A stretch of 64,000 nt of DNA from Pseudoalteromonas sp. (GCF_018402495.1 NZ_JAGYIU010000005.1:62001-126000); one strand, 5' to 3'; numbered from the stretch's first letter, positions 1 through 13,391 are shown. Notes: generated by a model not told the origin, from the sequence alone. A program made the numbers and translations.

Positions 1-85
1 GGGCAAAACTCAGTAATAGTTAAATCGCTGGCTTGTTGTTCTTCAATAATACTGCGCCACTGCTCAGGCTACGTGTTTTTTTCAT
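1..85 (-). pseudogene. IS66-type accessory protein (TnpA-like) N-terminal remnant, frameshifted, runs off the window edge
   Basis: Reverse strand: ATG at 85-83 gives MKKTRS, then in another frame PEQWRSIIEEQQASDLTITEFCP, which resembles the N-terminus of IS66-family TnpA (EQW..II..Q..S.L....FC). One missing base separates the two frames. Confidence 0.45.
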
Positions 86-161
86 GACTATCTCCTCGTT
101 AAAATTCGGAAATAGTTTAATAATTTTAATTAGTTACTGACAGATGCACTTTACTAGATGC

Positions 162-219
162 TTACCTACAATAGTTGCTACAAAGCACCTACCCCTAAGG
201 TAAGAGCGCCACCTTCACA
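162..219 (-). repeat. Decayed duplicate of the tuf 3' end
   Basis: atagttgctacaa, agcacctac and gccaccttcac occur in the same order as in the intact tuf 3' end at ~294-354, separated by small indels. Confidence 0.65.
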
Positions 220-238
220 TGACACAAATTATAGGCAT

Positions 239-271
239 TAAAAAACCCGAGACTAAGCTCGGGTTTTTTCG
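239..271 (-). terminator. Rho-independent terminator downstream of tuf
   Basis: aaaaaacccgagactaagctcgggtttttt: 7-bp GC-rich stem with A/T tracts on both sides. Confidence 0.85.
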
Positions 272-293
272 TATTAATTAGCTAGGCTAATTA

Positions 294-1478
294 TTACTCT
301 ACGATAGTTGCTACAACACCAGCACCTACAGTACGGCCACCTTCACGGATAGCGAAACGAAGACCTTCGTCCATCGCGATTGGCGCGATTAGCGTTACTG
401 TCATCTTAACGTTATCACCAGGCATTACCATTTCTACGCCTTCTGGTAACTGTACGTCACCTGTTACGTCAGTTGTACGGAAGTAGAACTGTGGACGGTA
501 ACCTTTGAAGAATGGAGTATGACGACCACCTTCATCTTTCGAAAGTACGTATACTTCTGAAGTGAATGTAGTGTGTGGCTTGATTGAACCAGGCTTAGCT
601 AGTACTTGACCACGTTCAACGTCTTCACGCTTAGTACCACGTAAAAGTGCACCAATGTTCTCACCAGCACGACCTTCGTCAAGTAGCTTACGGAACATCT
701 CTACACCAGTACAAGTAGACTTAGTTGTCTCTTTGATACCAACGATTTCAACTTCGTCGTTCACGTTGATGATACCAGCTTCAACACGGCCAGTTACAAC
801 AGTACCACGACCTTGGATTGAGAAAACGTCTTCGATAGGCATGATGAATGGCTTATCGATGTCACGCTCTGGCTCTGGGATGTATGTATCTAGTGCTTCT
901 GCAAGCTCTACGATTTTAGCTTCCCATTGCTCTTCGCCTTCAAGTGCTTTAAGTGCAGAACCTTGAATTAGTGGTAAGTCATCACCTGGGAAGTCGTATT
1001 CAGAAAGAAGTTCACGAACTTCCATTTCTACTAGCTCAAGTAGCTCTTCGTCATCAACCATGTCACATTTGTTCATGAACACAACGATGTAAGGAACGCC
1101 AACTTGGCGAGAAAGTAGGATGTGCTCACGCGTTTGTGGCATAGGGCCGTCAGTCGCAGCAACTACTAAGATAGCGCCGTCCATTTGAGCAGCACCAGTG
1201 ATCATGTTTTTAACATAATCGGCGTGTCCAGGACAATCTACGTGTGCGTAGTGACGAGTTGGTGTATCGTACTCAACGTGTGAAGTTGAGATTGTGATAC
1301 CACGCTCGCGCTCTTCTGGAGCGTTATCGATTGATGCGAAATCTTTAGCAACACCGCCGTATACTTTTGCAAGTACGTTAGTGATTGCTGCAGTTAGTGT
1401 AGTTTTACCGTGGTCAACGTGGCCGATTGTACCTACGTTTACGTGCGGTTTTACGCGTTCAAACTTTTCTTTTGCCAT
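294..1478 (-). CDS. tuf: Elongation factor Tu
   Basis: [33 protein letters not shown]..., full-length 394 aa EF-Tu. Confidence 0.99.
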   Translation of the reverse strand: MAKEKFERVKPHVNVGTIGHVDHGKTTLTAAITNVLAKVYGGVAKDFASIDNAPEERERGITISTSHVEYDTPTRHYAHVDCPGHADYVKNMITGAAQMDGAILVVAATDGPMPQTREHILLSRQVGVPYIVVFMNKCDMVDDEELLELVEMEVRELLSEYDFPGDDLPLIQGSALKALEGEEQWEAKIVELAEALDTYIPEPERDIDKPFIMPIEDVFSIQGRGTVVTGRVEAGIINVNDEVEIVGIKETTKSTCTGVEMFRKLLDEGRAGENIGALLRGTKREDVERGQVLAKPGSIKPHTTFTSEVYVLSKDEGGRHTPFFKGYRPQFYFRTTDVTGDVQLPEGVEMVMPGDNVKMTVTLIAPIAMDEGLRFAIREGGRTVGAGVVATIVE

Positions 1479-1540
1479 CTTAAAAAATTCCTAATAAAGA
1501 AATTAAAGCCTGACTCAGTATTGAGCCAGACAAGCTAAAA

Positions 1541-3655
1541 TCATATAACAGCGCGAGCTGAAATTATTGTATCTGCAACCTGTTTTGAGGCTTCAGCGTA
1601 CTTCAAAAACTCCATAGAGTATGAGGCACGGCCTTGAGTTGCAGATCGTAAAGCAGTCGCATAACCAAACATTTCAGATAATGGAACCTGCGCATTAATT
1701 TGCTTAAGGCCACCAAGTGCATCTTCCATGCCTTCGATCATGCCGCGACGACGGTTTAGGTCGCCAACTACATCACCCATGTTTGCTTCAGGAGTGAGTA
1801 CCTCAACCTTCATTACTGGCTCTAAAAGTGCAGGGTTTGCATCAAGCGCACCTTGTCTCATAGCCAGTGAACCTGCTATTTTAAATGCCATTTCATTCGA
1901 ATCTACATCATGGAATGAACCATCAAATAAAGTCGCTTTAACGCCAAGTAATGGGTAGCCTGCCAGAACACCTTGAGCCATTTGCTCTTGGATACCTTTG
2001 TCTACCGCAGGGATGTATTCTTTCGGTACTGAGCCGCCTACGGTTTCGTTAACGAACTCGTAAATTGGGGCTTCATCATCCGAAATATCCATCGGTTCAA
2101 GTTTAAGCCAGACGTGACCATATTGACCACGACCACCTGATTGACGTATAAACTTCCCTTCAACTTCAACAGTTGAACGAATAGCTTCTCGGTATGCAAC
2201 CTGCGGCTTACCAACGTTACATTCAACACTGAATTCACGTTTCATACGGTCGACAATGATATCAAGGTGAAGCTCACCCATGCCAGAGATAATCGTCTGG
2301 CCTGACTCTTCGTCAGTTTGTACGCGGAAAGACGGGTCCTCTGCCGCTAGTTTACCTAGCGCGATACCCATTTTATCCTGGTCAGCGATTGTGCGAGGCT
2401 CAACCGCAACAGAGATAACTGGTTCAGGGAACTCCATACGCTCAAGCGTAATAATAGAATTCGGATCACACAGTGTCTCACCTGTTGTTACGTCTTTGAG
2501 ACCAATAGCCGCCGCGATGTCGCCTGCGTGGACTTCTTTGATCTCTTCACGTGAGTTTGAATGCATCTGAACGATACGACCAAGACGCTCACGCTTACTT
2601 TTTACTGGGTTATATACCGCATCACCCTGTTTAACAGTACCAGAGTAAACACGGAAAAAGGTCAAGGTGCCAACAAACGGGTCTGTTGCAATCTTAAATG
2701 CAAGTGCAGCAAACGGCGCTTTATCATCAGCAGGACGCTCTTCCTCGGTACCATCTTCGAGGATACCTTGGATTTGTTTCACTTGTGTGGGTGATGGCAT
2801 ATATTCAACAACGCAATCAAGCACAGCTTGAACGCCTTTGTTTTTAAATGCACTACCACAGGTCATGGGAACAATTTCGTTCGCTAATGTGCGTTGACGC
2901 AAAGCATTTTTAATTTCTGCTTCGCTTAACTCTTCACCTTCTAAGTATTTATCCATTAGTTCTTCAGAGGCTTCAGCAGCGCTTTCAACTAAATGAGAGC
3001 GCCATTCTTCAGCTAAATCCTGAAGTTCTGCCGGTATTGCCTCATAAGAGAAAGTCATACCCTGGTCTTCATCATTCCAGTTAATAGCTTTCATTTTAAT
3101 AAGGTCAATAACACCTTTAAAGTCGTCTTCAGCGCCAATTGGCAGCTGGACTGGAACAGGCGTTGCTCCAAGACGAGATTTCACCTGGCTTACAACCGTT
3201 AAGAAGTCAGCGCCCGTGCGATCCATTTTATTTACGAAGATCATTCTCGGAACTTCGTATTTGTTCGCTTGACGCCAAACGGTCTCAGTTTGCGGCTGTA
3301 CACCCGATGAAGCACAAAGAACAACTACCGCACCATCTAGTACACGCAAAGAACGCTCTACTTCGATAGTGAAATCTACGTGTCCTGGGGTATCAATAAT
3401 ATTGATGCGATGGTCGTCAAATTGCGCGTCCATCCCTTTCCAGAAACACGTTGTTGCAGCAGAAGTGATTGTGATACCACGCTCTTGTTCCTGCTCCATC
3501 CAATCCATAGTTGCGGCGCCATCATGTACTTCACCGATCTTATGAGAAAGACCTGTGTAGAACAGAACACGTTCTGTTGTGGTGGTTTTGCCTGCATCTA
3601 CGTGAGCACAAATACCGATATTGCGGTAACGCTCAAGTGGAGTTGTACGTGCCAT
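1541..3655 (-). CDS. fusA: Elongation factor G
   Basis: [35 protein letters not shown]..., 704 aa. Confidence 0.99.
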   Translation of the reverse strand: MARTTPLERYRNIGICAHVDAGKTTTTERVLFYTGLSHKIGEVHDGAATMDWMEQEQERGITITSAATTCFWKGMDAQFDDHRINIIDTPGHVDFTIEVERSLRVLDGAVVVLCASSGVQPQTETVWRQANKYEVPRMIFVNKMDRTGADFLTVVSQVKSRLGATPVPVQLPIGAEDDFKGVIDLIKMKAINWNDEDQGMTFSYEAIPAELQDLAEEWRSHLVESAAEASEELMDKYLEGEELSEAEIKNALRQRTLANEIVPMTCGSAFKNKGVQAVLDCVVEYMPSPTQVKQIQGILEDGTEEERPADDKAPFAALAFKIATDPFVGTLTFFRVYSGTVKQGDAVYNPVKSKRERLGRIVQMHSNSREEIKEVHAGDIAAAIGLKDVTTGETLCDPNSIITLERMEFPEPVISVAVEPRTIADQDKMGIALGKLAAEDPSFRVQTDEESGQTIISGMGELHLDIIVDRMKREFSVECNVGKPQVAYREAIRSTVEVEGKFIRQSGGRGQYGHVWLKLEPMDISDDEAPIYEFVNETVGGSVPKEYIPAVDKGIQEQMAQGVLAGYPLLGVKATLFDGSFHDVDSNEMAFKIAGSLAMRQGALDANPALLEPVMKVEVLTPEANMGDVVGDLNRRRGMIEGMEDALGGLKQINAQVPLSEMFGYATALRSATQGRASYSMEFLKYAEASKQVADTIISARAVI

Positions 3656-3682
3656 AAAATCCTCTTAAAGGTTAAGGACAGA

Positions 3683-4153
3683 TTACCAACGGTAATGAGC
3701 GAATGCTTTATTCGCTTCAGCCATACGGTGAACGTCTTCACGTTTCTTAACCGCAGTGCCTTTGTTGTCAGCAGCGTCAACGATTTCTTGAGCTAAACGT
3801 AAGCCCATAGATTTTTCGCCACGCTTACGTGCAGCGTCTACTAACCAACGCATACCTAATGCGTTGCGACGTACTGGACGTACTTCAACTGGTACTTGAT
3901 AAGTTGAACCACCAACACGGCGAGATTTAACCTCTACCTGTGGACGGATGTTATCAAGTGCAGTTTCAAAAATTTCTAGGTGCGACTTGCCTGATTTCTC
4001 AGCAGCCACGTCTAGCGCACCATAAACGATTTTTTCAGCAGTAGATTTCTTGCCGTCTAACATTACGATGTTAACGAATTTAGCAAGAAGTTCCGATCCG
4101 AACTTAGGATCTGGAAGAATTTTACGTTGACCTATTACGCGTCTTCTAGGCAT
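3683..4153 (-). CDS. rpsG: 30S ribosomal protein S7
   Basis: [28 protein letters not shown]..., 156 aa. Confidence 0.99.
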   Translation of the reverse strand: MPRRRVIGQRKILPDPKFGSELLAKFVNIVMLDGKKSTAEKIVYGALDVAAEKSGKSHLEIFETALDNIRPQVEVKSRRVGGSTYQVPVEVRPVRRNALGMRWLVDAARKRGEKSMGLRLAQEIVDAADNKGTAVKKREDVHRMAEANKAFAHYRW

Positions 4154-4250
4154 TTTGTATCTCCGGTTTATTCAGGTTTGTCCTTTTGGAACAATCACCC
4201 AAAACAATAATTAATAATATTTAGTGCTTGGCCTTACTAACGGAAAACAA

Positions 4251-4625
4251 TTAGCCTTTAGGGCGTTTTGCACCGTATTTAGAACGAGCTTGACGACGGT
4301 CGCTAACGCCTGCACAGTCAAGTGCACCACGTACAGTGTGAAAACGCACACCTGGTAAATCTTTAACACGACCACCACGGATTAGGATTACACTGTGCTC
4401 TTGAAGGTTATGACCTTCACCACCGATGTATGAAGTTACTTCGAAACCGTTAGTTAAACGTACACGAGCTACTTTACGTAACGCCGAGTTTGGTTTCTTA
4501 GGTGTAGTTGTATATACGCGAGTACATACACCACGCTTTTGCGGACACGCTTTAAGCGCAGCTGAGTTACTTTTAGTAACCTTGCTACGACGTGGCTTAC
4601 GCACTAGCTGGTTAATAGTTGCCAT
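4251..4625 (-). CDS. rpsL: 30S ribosomal protein S12
   Basis: [15 protein letters not shown]...[35 protein letters not shown], 124 aa. Confidence 0.99.
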   Translation of the reverse strand: MATINQLVRKPRRSKVTKSNSAALKACPQKRGVCTRVYTTTPKKPNSALRKVARVRLTNGFEVTSYIGGEGHNLQEHSVILIRGGRVKDLPGVRFHTVRGALDCAGVSDRRQARSKYGAKRPKG

Positions 4626-4659
4626 TTAAATAGCTCCTGAAATTAAAATTACTACTGAA

Positions 4660-4724
4660 AAAAATAAAAAATCCGCCCTTGTTTTACCAGCATGTTTTAA
4701 ACGTGCAAGTAAATGGGTGGCGGA
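4660..4724 (-). terminator. Terminator-like extended hairpin between rpoC and rpsL
   Basis: Reverse strand TCCGCC...TTTAC..GCACG..CATGC..GTAAA...GGCGGA followed by TTTTTTATTTTTTT. Confidence 0.6.
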
Positions 4725-4753
4725 ATTTTAATGAGCAAAGATTGACCTGTCAA
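4725..4753 (-). promoter_or_regulatory. Sigma70-type promoter for rpsL-rpsG-fusA-tuf
   Basis: Reverse strand TTGACA (4753-4748), 17-nt spacer, TAAAAT (4730-4725). Confidence 0.7.
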
Positions 4754-4819
4754 CCTAAACCGCTCACAAGGCAGTAGATAACTGCCTTGCGAAACTCTAA
4801 TCCATTGATTAGATTAGGT

Positions 4820-7800
4820 TTATTGATTTCCAGACAAATCCGCGTTTAAAGCATCAGTTAGTGCTTGAGTTGCCTCTTCTGCACTTACCGTTTGCTCTTC
4901 AACAACGTCTTTTTGCTTACGACGAGCCATACGCTCTTGATGATACGCAAAACCGGTACCGGCTGGGATCAATCGACCCACAATTACGTTTTCTTTCAGA
5001 CCGCGTAGTTCATCGCTCTTACCATTTACAGCGGCTTCTGTTAGGACACGAGTTGTCTCCTGGAACGAGGCTGCTGAGATGAAAGATTCTGTCGCTAGTG
5101 ATGCTTTTGTGATACCCATTAACTGGATTTCAAACTTAGCTGGGATCTTACCTTGAGCTTCAAGGTCGCGGTTTGCGATATTAACGCGTGCCACTTCAAT
5201 TTGCTCACCGGCTAAGAACTCAGTATCACCACCGTCTAGAATGATACATTTACGTAGCATTTGACGAATAATCGTTTCAATGTGCTTATCATTGATCTTA
5301 ACGCCCTGCAAACGGTAAACCTCTTGCACTTCGTTAACAATGTAATTAGCAACATGAGTCACACCACGTAGGCGTAAGATGTCGTGTGGTGATTCTGGAC
5401 CATCGGCGATAACTTCACCTTTAGACACTTGTTCACCTTCAAACACGTTAAGTTGACGCCACTTAGGAATCATTTCTTCGTAATGATCGCCTTCAGCTGG
5501 TGTAATAACTAAACGTTTCTTACCTTTAGTCTCTTTACCGAAGCTAATCGTACCGGTGATTTCAGCTAAGATAGCTGGATCTTTCGGCTTACGTGCTTCA
5601 AATAAGTCGGCTACGCGTGGTAGACCACCCGTGATATCACGAGTTTTCGAACCTTCTTGCGGAATACGTGCTAGTACGTCACCTGGGTTTGCAGTCGCGC
5701 CGTCTGTTACTTCAATCGTAGTGAATGAAGGAAGACGCGTTTCTTGCAAGCCACGCTCATCACTTTCAATGATAAGCTTTGGCTCTTTGGCATTCGCTTT
5801 AGCAAGATCTTTAACAACTACACGAGTTAAACCCGTTAGTTCGTCAGTCTGTGCTTCAGTGTTTGAATCATCGATATCGCTGAACGATACTTTTGATTTA
5901 TGCTCAAGAACGATTGGGTGACTATGCGGGTCCCAAGTAGCAACGATGTCGTTACCTTGAACTTCTGCATTGTCTTGCACTGTTAATACCGCACCGTAAG
6001 GTACTTTATAACGCTCTTTCTCACGACCATAGCTATCAATGATAGTGATCTCGGTAGAACGAGAGGTAATAACAATCTTACCGTCTGTATTTAATACATA
6101 TTTAGCGTTGTGAAGTTTTAATGTACCGTTTGTTTTAACTTGTACATTATTTTCAGCAGACGCTCTTGATGCCGCACCACCGATGTGGAAGGTACGCATC
6201 GTAAGCTGTGTACCCGGCTCACCGATTGACTGTGCTGCAATAACACCTACTGATTCACCCGCGTTGATGATATGTCCACGTGCAAGGTCACGACCATAAC
6301 ACTTAGCACACACACCAAAGTCGTTATCACAGGTGATAACTGAACGTACACGCACTTCATCTACTGAGTGCTCTTCTAAAAGGTCACACAGTTTTTCATC
6401 AAGCATGATGTTACGTTCAACAAGTACGGTATTAGTACCTGGAATTACCACATCTTCAGCAACAACACGACCTAGTACACGTTCGCGAAGTGCTTCTACA
6501 ACGTCACCACCTTCAATTAGTGGTTTCATTGTTAAGCCATCTTCTGTGCCACAATCGTCTTCATTGATTACCAAATCTTGTGCAACGTCTACTAGACGAC
6601 GCGTTAGGTAACCTGAGTTCGCTGTTTTCAGTGCTGTATCAGCAAGACCTTTACGCGCACCGTGCGTTGAGATGAAGTACTGAAGTACGTTTAGACCTTC
6701 ACGGAAGTTAGCGGTGATTGGCGTCTCGATGATTGAACCATCTGGACGTGCCATTAGACCACGCATACCGGCTAGCTGACGGATCTGAGCGGCACTACCA
6801 CGAGCACCTGAGTCAGCCATCATAAACACTGAGTTAAATGACGGTTGCTCTACTTCTTCACCTTTGGCATTGATAACCGTGTCTTTTGACAAGTTGGCCA
6901 TCATTTCACGTGATAAGTTTTCATTTACACGTGACCAGATATCGATAACTTTGTTGTACTTTTCACCAGCCGTTACAAGACCTGATTGGAATTGTTGGTT
7001 GATTTCAGTTACTTCAGCTTCAGCTGATTCAATGATTGATGCTTTAACTGGTGGGATAACTAAGTCATCAATACCAATTGAAACACCTGACTTCATTGCA
7101 TAGTGGAAACCGGTGTACATGATTTGGTCAGCAAACATAACAGTGTCTTTTAGACCAAGACGACGGTAACACTCATTAATTAAGCCAGAAATCTGCTTTT
7201 TACCTAGGGCTTGGTTGATTGACTCATACGGCATGCCTTTTGGTAAAATTAAAGACAGAATCGCACGACCAACAGTGGTATCAATTACGGTTACAGTGTC
7301 TTCAACAACACCTTCTTCGTTTTTAACTGATTGGCTAATACGTACTTTCACGATAGCGTGAAGGTCGGCATTACCACTACGGTATGCTTTTTCTGCTTCT
7401 TTAGGATCTTTAAATACGGCGCCTTCGCCTTTGGCGTTAATACGGTCACGCGTCATGTAATAAAGACCTAATACAACGTCCTGTGAAGGAACGATGATTG
7501 GCTCACCATTAGCAGGCGATAAGATGTTGTTTGTCGACATCATTAACGCACGAGCTTCAAGCTGCGCTTCAATTGTTAACGGTACGTGTACCGCCATTTG
7601 GTCACCATCGAAGTCGGCGTTGTACGCCGCACATACTAATGGATGCAAATGAATTGCTTTACCTTCGATAAGCACAGGTTCAAACGCTTGGATACCCAAA
7701 CGGTGAAGTGTTGGTGCACGGTTAAGTAATACTGGATGCTCACGAATTACTTCGTCTAGCACATCCCATACTTCCGCTACTTCACGCTCAACCATCTTTT

Positions 7801-8992
7801 TAGCAGCTTTGATTGTCGTAGCCATGCCGCGACGCTCTAATTTGCCATAGATGAATGGTTTGAAAAGCTCTAATGCCATCTTTTTAGGAAGACCACACTG
7901 ATGAAGCTTAAGTGTAGGACCAACCGTGATTACAGAACGGCCAGAGTAATCTACACGCTTACCAAGTAAGTTCTGACGGAAACGACCTTGCTTACCTTTG
8001 ATCATATCAGCAAGCGATTTAAGTGGACGTTTGTTAGAACCTGTAATTGCACGACCACGACGACCGTTATCAAGTAGCGCATCAACCGCTTCTTGTAACA
8101 TACGTTTTTCGTTGCGTACGATAATATCTGGTGCAGCTAAATCTAGTAGACGCTTAAGACGGTTATTACGGTTAATAACACGACGGTAAAGGTCATTTAG
8201 ATCAGATGTTGCAAAGCGACCACCGTCTAGTGGTACTAATGGACGTAAGTCAGGTGGCAATACTGGAAGTACTGTCATAATCATCCACTCAGGGTTATTT
8301 CCTGATTGGTGGAACGATTCCATTAACTTAAGACGTTTAGTGATCTTTTTACGCTTAGTTTCAGAGTTAATTGTTGGTAACTCTTCACGCATTTCTGCAA
8401 TTAATTGCGCAAGATCGAGTTCACGCAGTAAGTCTAATACTGCTTCAGCACCCATCTTCGCTTCAAATTCATCACCGTGCTCTTCAAGTGCATCTAGGTA
8501 TTCTTCTTCACCTAATAGCTGACCACGCTCAAGCGTTGTCATACCAGGCTCAGTTACTACGAATGATTCGAAGTAAAGAACACGTTCAATATCACGAAGT
8601 GTCATATCAAGCATTAAGCCGATACGTGATGGTAATGATTTTAAAAACCATATATGCGCAACTGGACTTGCCAGTTCTATATGACCCATACGGTCACGAC
8701 GCACTTTAGTGAGTGTTACTTCAACGCCACACTTTTCGCAGATCACACCACGGTGTTTAAGGCGTTTATATTTACCACATAAACACTCATAATCTTTCAC
8801 TGGGCCGAAAATACGGGCACAGAATAAGCCATCGCGCTCAGGCTTGAAAGTACGGTAGTTAATAGTCTCAGGTTTCTTTACTTCACCGTATGACCATGAA
8901 CGAACCATGTCTGGTGAAGCAAGACCAATGCGAATTGCATCGAATTCTTCGGTCTTATTTTGTTGCTTCAGAAACTTAAGTAAGTCTTTCAC
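4820..8992 (-). CDS. rpoC: RNA polymerase subunit beta'
   Basis: 1390 aa; contains [15 protein letters not shown] and the zinc-binding N-terminus. Confidence 0.99.
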   Translation of the reverse strand: MKDLLKFLKQQNKTEEFDAIRIGLASPDMVRSWSYGEVKKPETINYRTFKPERDGLFCARIFGPVKDYECLCGKYKRLKHRGVICEKCGVEVTLTKVRRDRMGHIELASPVAHIWFLKSLPSRIGLMLDMTLRDIERVLYFESFVVTEPGMTTLERGQLLGEEEYLDALEEHGDEFEAKMGAEAVLDLLRELDLAQLIAEMREELPTINSETKRKKITKRLKLMESFHQSGNNPEWMIMTVLPVLPPDLRPLVPLDGGRFATSDLNDLYRRVINRNNRLKRLLDLAAPDIIVRNEKRMLQEAVDALLDNGRRGRAITGSNKRPLKSLADMIKGKQGRFRQNLLGKRVDYSGRSVITVGPTLKLHQCGLPKKMALELFKPFIYGKLERRGMATTIKAAKKMVEREVAEVWDVLDEVIREHPVLLNRAPTLHRLGIQAFEPVLIEGKAIHLHPLVCAAYNADFDGDQMAVHVPLTIEAQLEARALMMSTNNILSPANGEPIIVPSQDVVLGLYYMTRDRINAKGEGAVFKDPKEAEKAYRSGNADLHAIVKVRISQSVKNEEGVVEDTVTVIDTTVGRAILSLILPKGMPYESINQALGKKQISGLINECYRRLGLKDTVMFADQIMYTGFHYAMKSGVSIGIDDLVIPPVKASIIESAEAEVTEINQQFQSGLVTAGEKYNKVIDIWSRVNENLSREMMANLSKDTVINAKGEEVEQPSFNSVFMMADSGARGSAAQIRQLAGMRGLMARPDGSIIETPITANFREGLNVLQYFISTHGARKGLADTALKTANSGYLTRRLVDVAQDLVINEDDCGTEDGLTMKPLIEGGDVVEALRERVLGRVVAEDVVIPGTNTVLVERNIMLDEKLCDLLEEHSVDEVRVRSVITCDNDFGVCAKCYGRDLARGHIINAGESVGVIAAQSIGEPGTQLTMRTFHIGGAASRASAENNVQVKTNGTLKLHNAKYVLNTDGKIVITSRSTEITIIDSYGREKERYKVPYGAVLTVQDNAEVQGNDIVATWDPHSHPIVLEHKSKVSFSDIDDSNTEAQTDELTGLTRVVVKDLAKANAKEPKLIIESDERGLQETRLPSFTTIEVTDGATANPGDVLARIPQEGSKTRDITGGLPRVADLFEARKPKDPAILAEITGTISFGKETKGKKRLVITPAEGDHYEEMIPKWRQLNVFEGEQVSKGEVIADGPESPHDILRLRGVTHVANYIVNEVQEVYRLQGVKINDKHIETIIRQMLRKCIILDGGDTEFLAGEQIEVARVNIANRDLEAQGKIPAKFEIQLMGITKASLATESFISAASFQETTRVLTEAAVNGKSDELRGLKENVIVGRLIPAGTGFAYHQERMARRKQKDVVEEQTVSAEEATQALTDALNADLSGNQ

Positions 8993-9096
8993 CTTAGCTC
9001 TCCTGTCGGAGTTAATCTTGAGGACGGATGTTCTCGTCCCTACATTCTATTCAGCCATAACAGATGCTGCAGCATTAACTGCAGCATCTCATTGGC

Positions 9097-12000
9097 TTAA
9101 TTTTCTTCCAACTCGATGTTGATACCCAGTGAGCGGATTTCTTTGAGCAATACGTTGAACGATTCTGGCATACCTGGTTCCATTTTATGGTTACCATCAA
9201 CGATGTTTTTATACATCTTAGTACGACCGTTCACGTCATCCGATTTCACTGTTAGCATTTCTTGTAGCGTGTAAGCAGCACCGTAAGCTTCAAGTGCCCA
9301 TACTTCCATCTCACCAAAACGCTGGCCACCGAACTGTGCTTTACCACCCAGCGGCTGCTGAGTAACAAGGCTGTAAGAACCAGTAGAACGCGCGTGCATC
9401 TTATCGTCAACCAAGTGGTTAAGTTTAAGCATGTACATGTAACCTACAGTTACTTGACGTTCAAACTGATCGCCAGTACGGCCATCATAAAGTGTAACCT
9501 GACCACTTCTAGGGTAGCCGCCTAGCTCTAGCATGTCTTTGATTTCGTCTTCTTTCGCGCCATCAAATGCAGGAGTAGCAATCGGTAAACCACCTTTCAA
9601 GTTTTCAGCTAAACGACGAATCTCGTCATCAGAGAAACTAGCAATATCCACAACCTGACGAGATTCACCGATCTCGTAAGCTTGTTTGATGAATGCACGT
9701 AGCTCATGAAGCTCACGTTGCTCTTTCATCATTTCTTCTAAGCGCTCACCAATACCACGTGCAGCTAGACCCATATGTGTTTCAAGGATCTGACCGATGT
9801 TCATTCGCGATGGTACACCTAGTGGATTTAGTACGATATCAACCGTGCGACCTTTGTCATCGTATGGCATATCTTCTACTGGTACGATAGTCGAGATAAC
9901 ACCTTTGTTACCGTGACGACCCGCCATTTTATCACCCGGTTGGATACGACGTTTAACAGCTAGGTATACTTTAACAATCTTAAGTACGCCTGGTGCTAAG
10001 TCATCACCTTGGGTAATTTTACGACGTTTATTTTCAAACTTCTTATCGTATTCAGCTTTCAGCTCATCGTACTGTGCAGCTAGTTGCTCAAGTTCAGCTT
10101 GCTTGTCTTCTTCAGCAAGGCTTTGAGTTAGTAACTTTTCAGCATTCAGTGACGCTAAGTTGTCTTCATCGAAGCCAGCTGCCACAAGTAACTTGCGAGC
10201 ACGGTCTAAAACACCGGCTTCTAGAATACGGAACTCTTCGTTGAAGTCTTTCTTCGCTTCGCGAAGCTGCATGTCTTCAACTTCTAACGCACGTTTATCT
10301 TTCTCAACACCATCACGGGTGAAAACTTGTACGTCGATTACAGTACCTGTTACAGAGTTTGGTACACGTAAAGAGCTGTCTTTAACGTCAGACGCTTTTT
10401 CACCGAAGATAGCACGTAGTAACTTTTCTTCTGGTGTTAATTGCGTTTCGCCTTTCGGAGTCACTTTACCTACTAGGATATCGCCGCCTTTAACTTCAGC
10501 ACCAATATATACAACGCCTGATTCATCAAGCTTGCCTAGTGCAGACTCACCCACGTTCGGGATATCTGCTGTGATCTCTTCTGAGCCTAATTTAGTATCA
10601 CGGGCGATACACTGTAGTTCTTGAATATGGATAGTCGTTAGACGATCTTCTTCAACTACGCGCTCTGATAGTAAGATTGAATCCTCGAAGTTGTAACCGT
10701 TCCATGGCATGAATGCCACGCGAAGGTTTTGACCAAGGGCTAAGTCACCTAAGTCAGTTGAAGGACCATCTGCTAACACATCGCCACGAGTAACCGGTTC
10801 ACCAACCATACAAGTCGGTTTTTGGTTAATACATGTATTTTGGTTAGAACGTGTGTACTTGGTTAAGTTGTAGATATCGATGCCCGCTTCACCAGGGATG
10901 CGTTCTTCTTCATGTACATTAACAACGATGCGACTTGCGTCGGCATACATTACTTCACCACCACGTTTAGCAACAATGGTTACACCAGAGTCTTTCGCTA
11001 GTGTTAATTCAATACCTGTCCCTACTAACGGTTTATCCGCTTTCAATGTTGGTACTGCTTGACGTTGCATGTTTGAACCCATCAATGCACGGTTAGCATC
11101 ATCGTGTTCTAGGAACGGGATAAGTGCAGCCGCTACAGAGATCACCTGTTGTGGTGATACATCCATATATTGTTGGTCCATGCGACCCATAAAGGTTGAC
11201 TCACCTTTGTGACGACATGGAATAAGTTCATCTACAAACTCATTGGTTTCAGTTAGGTTTGAGTTTGCCTGTGCGATAACAAACTGACCTTCTTCAATGG
11301 CTGATAGGTAATCAACTTCATCAGTTACAACACCGTCTACCACTTTGCGGTAAGGTGTTTCTAAGAAACCGTAGTCATTGGTACGTGCATACGTAGACAA
11401 TGAGTTAATTAGACCGATGTTTGGACCCTCAGGCGTCTCGATAGGACATACACGACCGTAGTGAGTTACGTGAACGTCACGTACTTCAAAGCCAGCGCGT
11501 TCACGCGTTAGACCGCCCGGACCTAATGCAGAAATACGACGCTTATGCGTTACTTCTGATAGCGGGTTATTTTGGTCCATAAACTGTGATAACTGAGACG
11601 AGCCGAAGAACTCTTTAACCGCTGCCGAAATAGGCTTAGCGTTAATTAGATCTTGTGGCATTACCGCATCAAGGTCACCTAAGCTTAAACGCTCACGTAC
11701 AGCACGTTCAACACGTACTAAACCTACACGGAATTGGTTCTCAGCCATTTCGCCAACACTACGTATACGACGGTTGCCTAAGTGGTCTATATCATCAACA
11801 TCGCCCACACCGTTACGAATAGCAATCAATACTTTCATAACCGCTACGATGTCTTCTTTGCTTAATGTGCCAGGGCCTGTGTCTGTATCATAACCAACAC
11901 GGCTATTGAACTTCATACGACCTACTGTTGATAAGTCATAGCGTTCTTCTGAGAAGAATAAGTTCTCAAATAAGGCTTCAGCCGCGTCTTTCGTCGGTGG

Positions 12001-13122
12001 CTCGCCTGGGCGCATCATGCGATAAATTTCTACTAGGGCTTCTAAACGGTTGCTTGACGAGTCAATATTTAATGTATTTGACATGTAAGCGCCGCTGTCC
12101 ACTTCATTGATATATAACGTATCAATTTTAGTGTGACCTGCTTTAACCAATTCAGCCATCATTTCAAGCGTTAGCTCGTCATTTGCATTAGCAATGATTT
12201 CACCTGTTGATTCATCAACATAGTTCTTCGCTAATACGCGGCCAATGATGTACTCATGTGGTACTTCTAATTGATTAACGCCTTTTTTCTCAATACTCTT
12301 GATGTGACGAGCCGTAACACGACGACCGCTTTCAACAAGGACTTCACCGTCTTCGCTCTTGATATCAAAAGCGGCAGTTTCACCGCGTAAACGTGAAGGC
12401 ACAAGTTCCATAAGAACTTTACCGTCCGTAATTTCAAACGCAGTGGTATCGAAGAAGATATCTAGGATTTCTTCACTCGTGTACTCAAGTGCACGTAAGA
12501 TAATAGACGCCGGTAATTTACGACGACGGTCAATACGTACATATAAGTTATCTTTTGCATCAAATTCGAAGTCTAACCATGAACCACGGTAAGGAATTAC
12601 ACGTGCGTTATAAAGCACTTTACCTGACGAGTGAGTTTTACCGCGGTCGTTATCAAAGAATACACCAGGGCTACGGTGTAGCTGAGAAACGATAACACGC
12701 TCTGTACCATTGATTACAAAAGTACCGGTATCGGTCATGAGCGGAATTTCGCCCATGTAAACTTCTTGCTCTTTAATGTCTTTAACTGTGCCTGGAGCTT
12801 CTTTGTCCATTACTACAAGACGCAGTTTCACGCGAAGTGGAGCAGAATAAGTCACACCGCGAATTTGACATTCTTTTACATCGAATACTGGCTCACCAAT
12901 ACGATAACTTACGTATTGAAGCTCAGAATTTCCCGAGTAGCTTTTAATTGGGAACACAGAACGGAAGGCAGCTTCCAAACCATGATCGCCATCAGCGTCC
13001 GGGACTAAGAATTTTTTAAACGATTCTAACTGCGTCGACAGTAAGAAAGGTATATCCAAAACTTGTGGACGTTTACCAAAATCCTTACGGATACGTTTCT
13101 TTTCAGAATAAGAGTAAGCCAT
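9097..13122 (-). CDS. rpoB: RNA polymerase subunit beta
   Basis: [28 protein letters not shown]..., 1341 aa. Confidence 0.99.
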   Translation of the reverse strand: MAYSYSEKKRIRKDFGKRPQVLDIPFLLSTQLESFKKFLVPDADGDHGLEAAFRSVFPIKSYSGNSELQYVSYRIGEPVFDVKECQIRGVTYSAPLRVKLRLVVMDKEAPGTVKDIKEQEVYMGEIPLMTDTGTFVINGTERVIVSQLHRSPGVFFDNDRGKTHSSGKVLYNARVIPYRGSWLDFEFDAKDNLYVRIDRRRKLPASIILRALEYTSEEILDIFFDTTAFEITDGKVLMELVPSRLRGETAAFDIKSEDGEVLVESGRRVTARHIKSIEKKGVNQLEVPHEYIIGRVLAKNYVDESTGEIIANANDELTLEMMAELVKAGHTKIDTLYINEVDSGAYMSNTLNIDSSSNRLEALVEIYRMMRPGEPPTKDAAEALFENLFFSEERYDLSTVGRMKFNSRVGYDTDTGPGTLSKEDIVAVMKVLIAIRNGVGDVDDIDHLGNRRIRSVGEMAENQFRVGLVRVERAVRERLSLGDLDAVMPQDLINAKPISAAVKEFFGSSQLSQFMDQNNPLSEVTHKRRISALGPGGLTRERAGFEVRDVHVTHYGRVCPIETPEGPNIGLINSLSTYARTNDYGFLETPYRKVVDGVVTDEVDYLSAIEEGQFVIAQANSNLTETNEFVDELIPCRHKGESTFMGRMDQQYMDVSPQQVISVAAALIPFLEHDDANRALMGSNMQRQAVPTLKADKPLVGTGIELTLAKDSGVTIVAKRGGEVMYADASRIVVNVHEEERIPGEAGIDIYNLTKYTRSNQNTCINQKPTCMVGEPVTRGDVLADGPSTDLGDLALGQNLRVAFMPWNGYNFEDSILLSERVVEEDRLTTIHIQELQCIARDTKLGSEEITADIPNVGESALGKLDESGVVYIGAEVKGGDILVGKVTPKGETQLTPEEKLLRAIFGEKASDVKDSSLRVPNSVTGTVIDVQVFTRDGVEKDKRALEVEDMQLREAKKDFNEEFRILEAGVLDRARKLLVAAGFDEDNLASLNAEKLLTQSLAEEDKQAELEQLAAQYDELKAEYDKKFENKRRKITQGDDLAPGVLKIVKVYLAVKRRIQPGDKMAGRHGNKGVISTIVPVEDMPYDDKGRTVDIVLNPLGVPSRMNIGQILETHMGLAARGIGERLEEMMKEQRELHELRAFIKQAYEIGESRQVVDIASFSDDEIRRLAENLKGGLPIATPAFDGAKEDEIKDMLELGGYPRSGQVTLYDGRTGDQFERQVTVGYMYMLKLNHLVDDKMHARSTGSYSLVTQQPLGGKAQFGGQRFGEMEVWALEAYGAAYTLQEMLTVKSDDVNGRTKMYKNIVDGNHKMEPGMPESFNVLLKEIRSLGINIELEEN

Positions 13123-13319
13123 GGGGTTCCTCAGCTTGCTGATCTTTGACCCGACCTGTTCTTGTAAGAACAGACTTAACTGGCATCTATGCCAAGATGT
13201 ACAACATTTAACTGTTGTTCCGACTTAATCCCACCTCAACACTAGCAAACTATAAAGCGTTGAAATTAAAGAATAAATCAGATTTTATTTGCGCTATAAG
13301 AATAGTCGCTCTATAGCGC

Positions 13320-13350
13320 AAAAAGGCCGGTGATTAAATAATCACCAGCC
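13320..13350 (-). terminator. rplL-rpoB intergenic attenuator / partial terminator
   Basis: Reverse strand GGCTGGTGATTATTTAATCACCGGCCTTTTT: ~11-bp stem plus T5 between two co-transcribed genes. Confidence 0.7.
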
Positions 13351-13391
13351 CTTGCCTGATTTCTCAGGCAGCGAACCTAGCAAAAGCTAGA

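Noticed and set aside
1-240. Intact insertion sequence at the left edge
   Set aside because: Only a frameshifted N-terminal fragment is visible, with no terminal repeats or transposase within the window.
2038-3780. Minus-strand short ORFs (2038-2238, 3376-3597, 3598-3780) as evidence of fusA/rpsG frameshifts
   Set aside because: fusA and rpsG are intact full-length ORFs; these are alternative-frame readings.
9693-13008. Plus-strand ORFs antisense to rpoB (and similar ones antisense to rpoC, fusA, astD, acnB)
   Set aside because: Low-complexity or Ser/Arg-rich translations opposite highly conserved genes; typical shadow ORFs.
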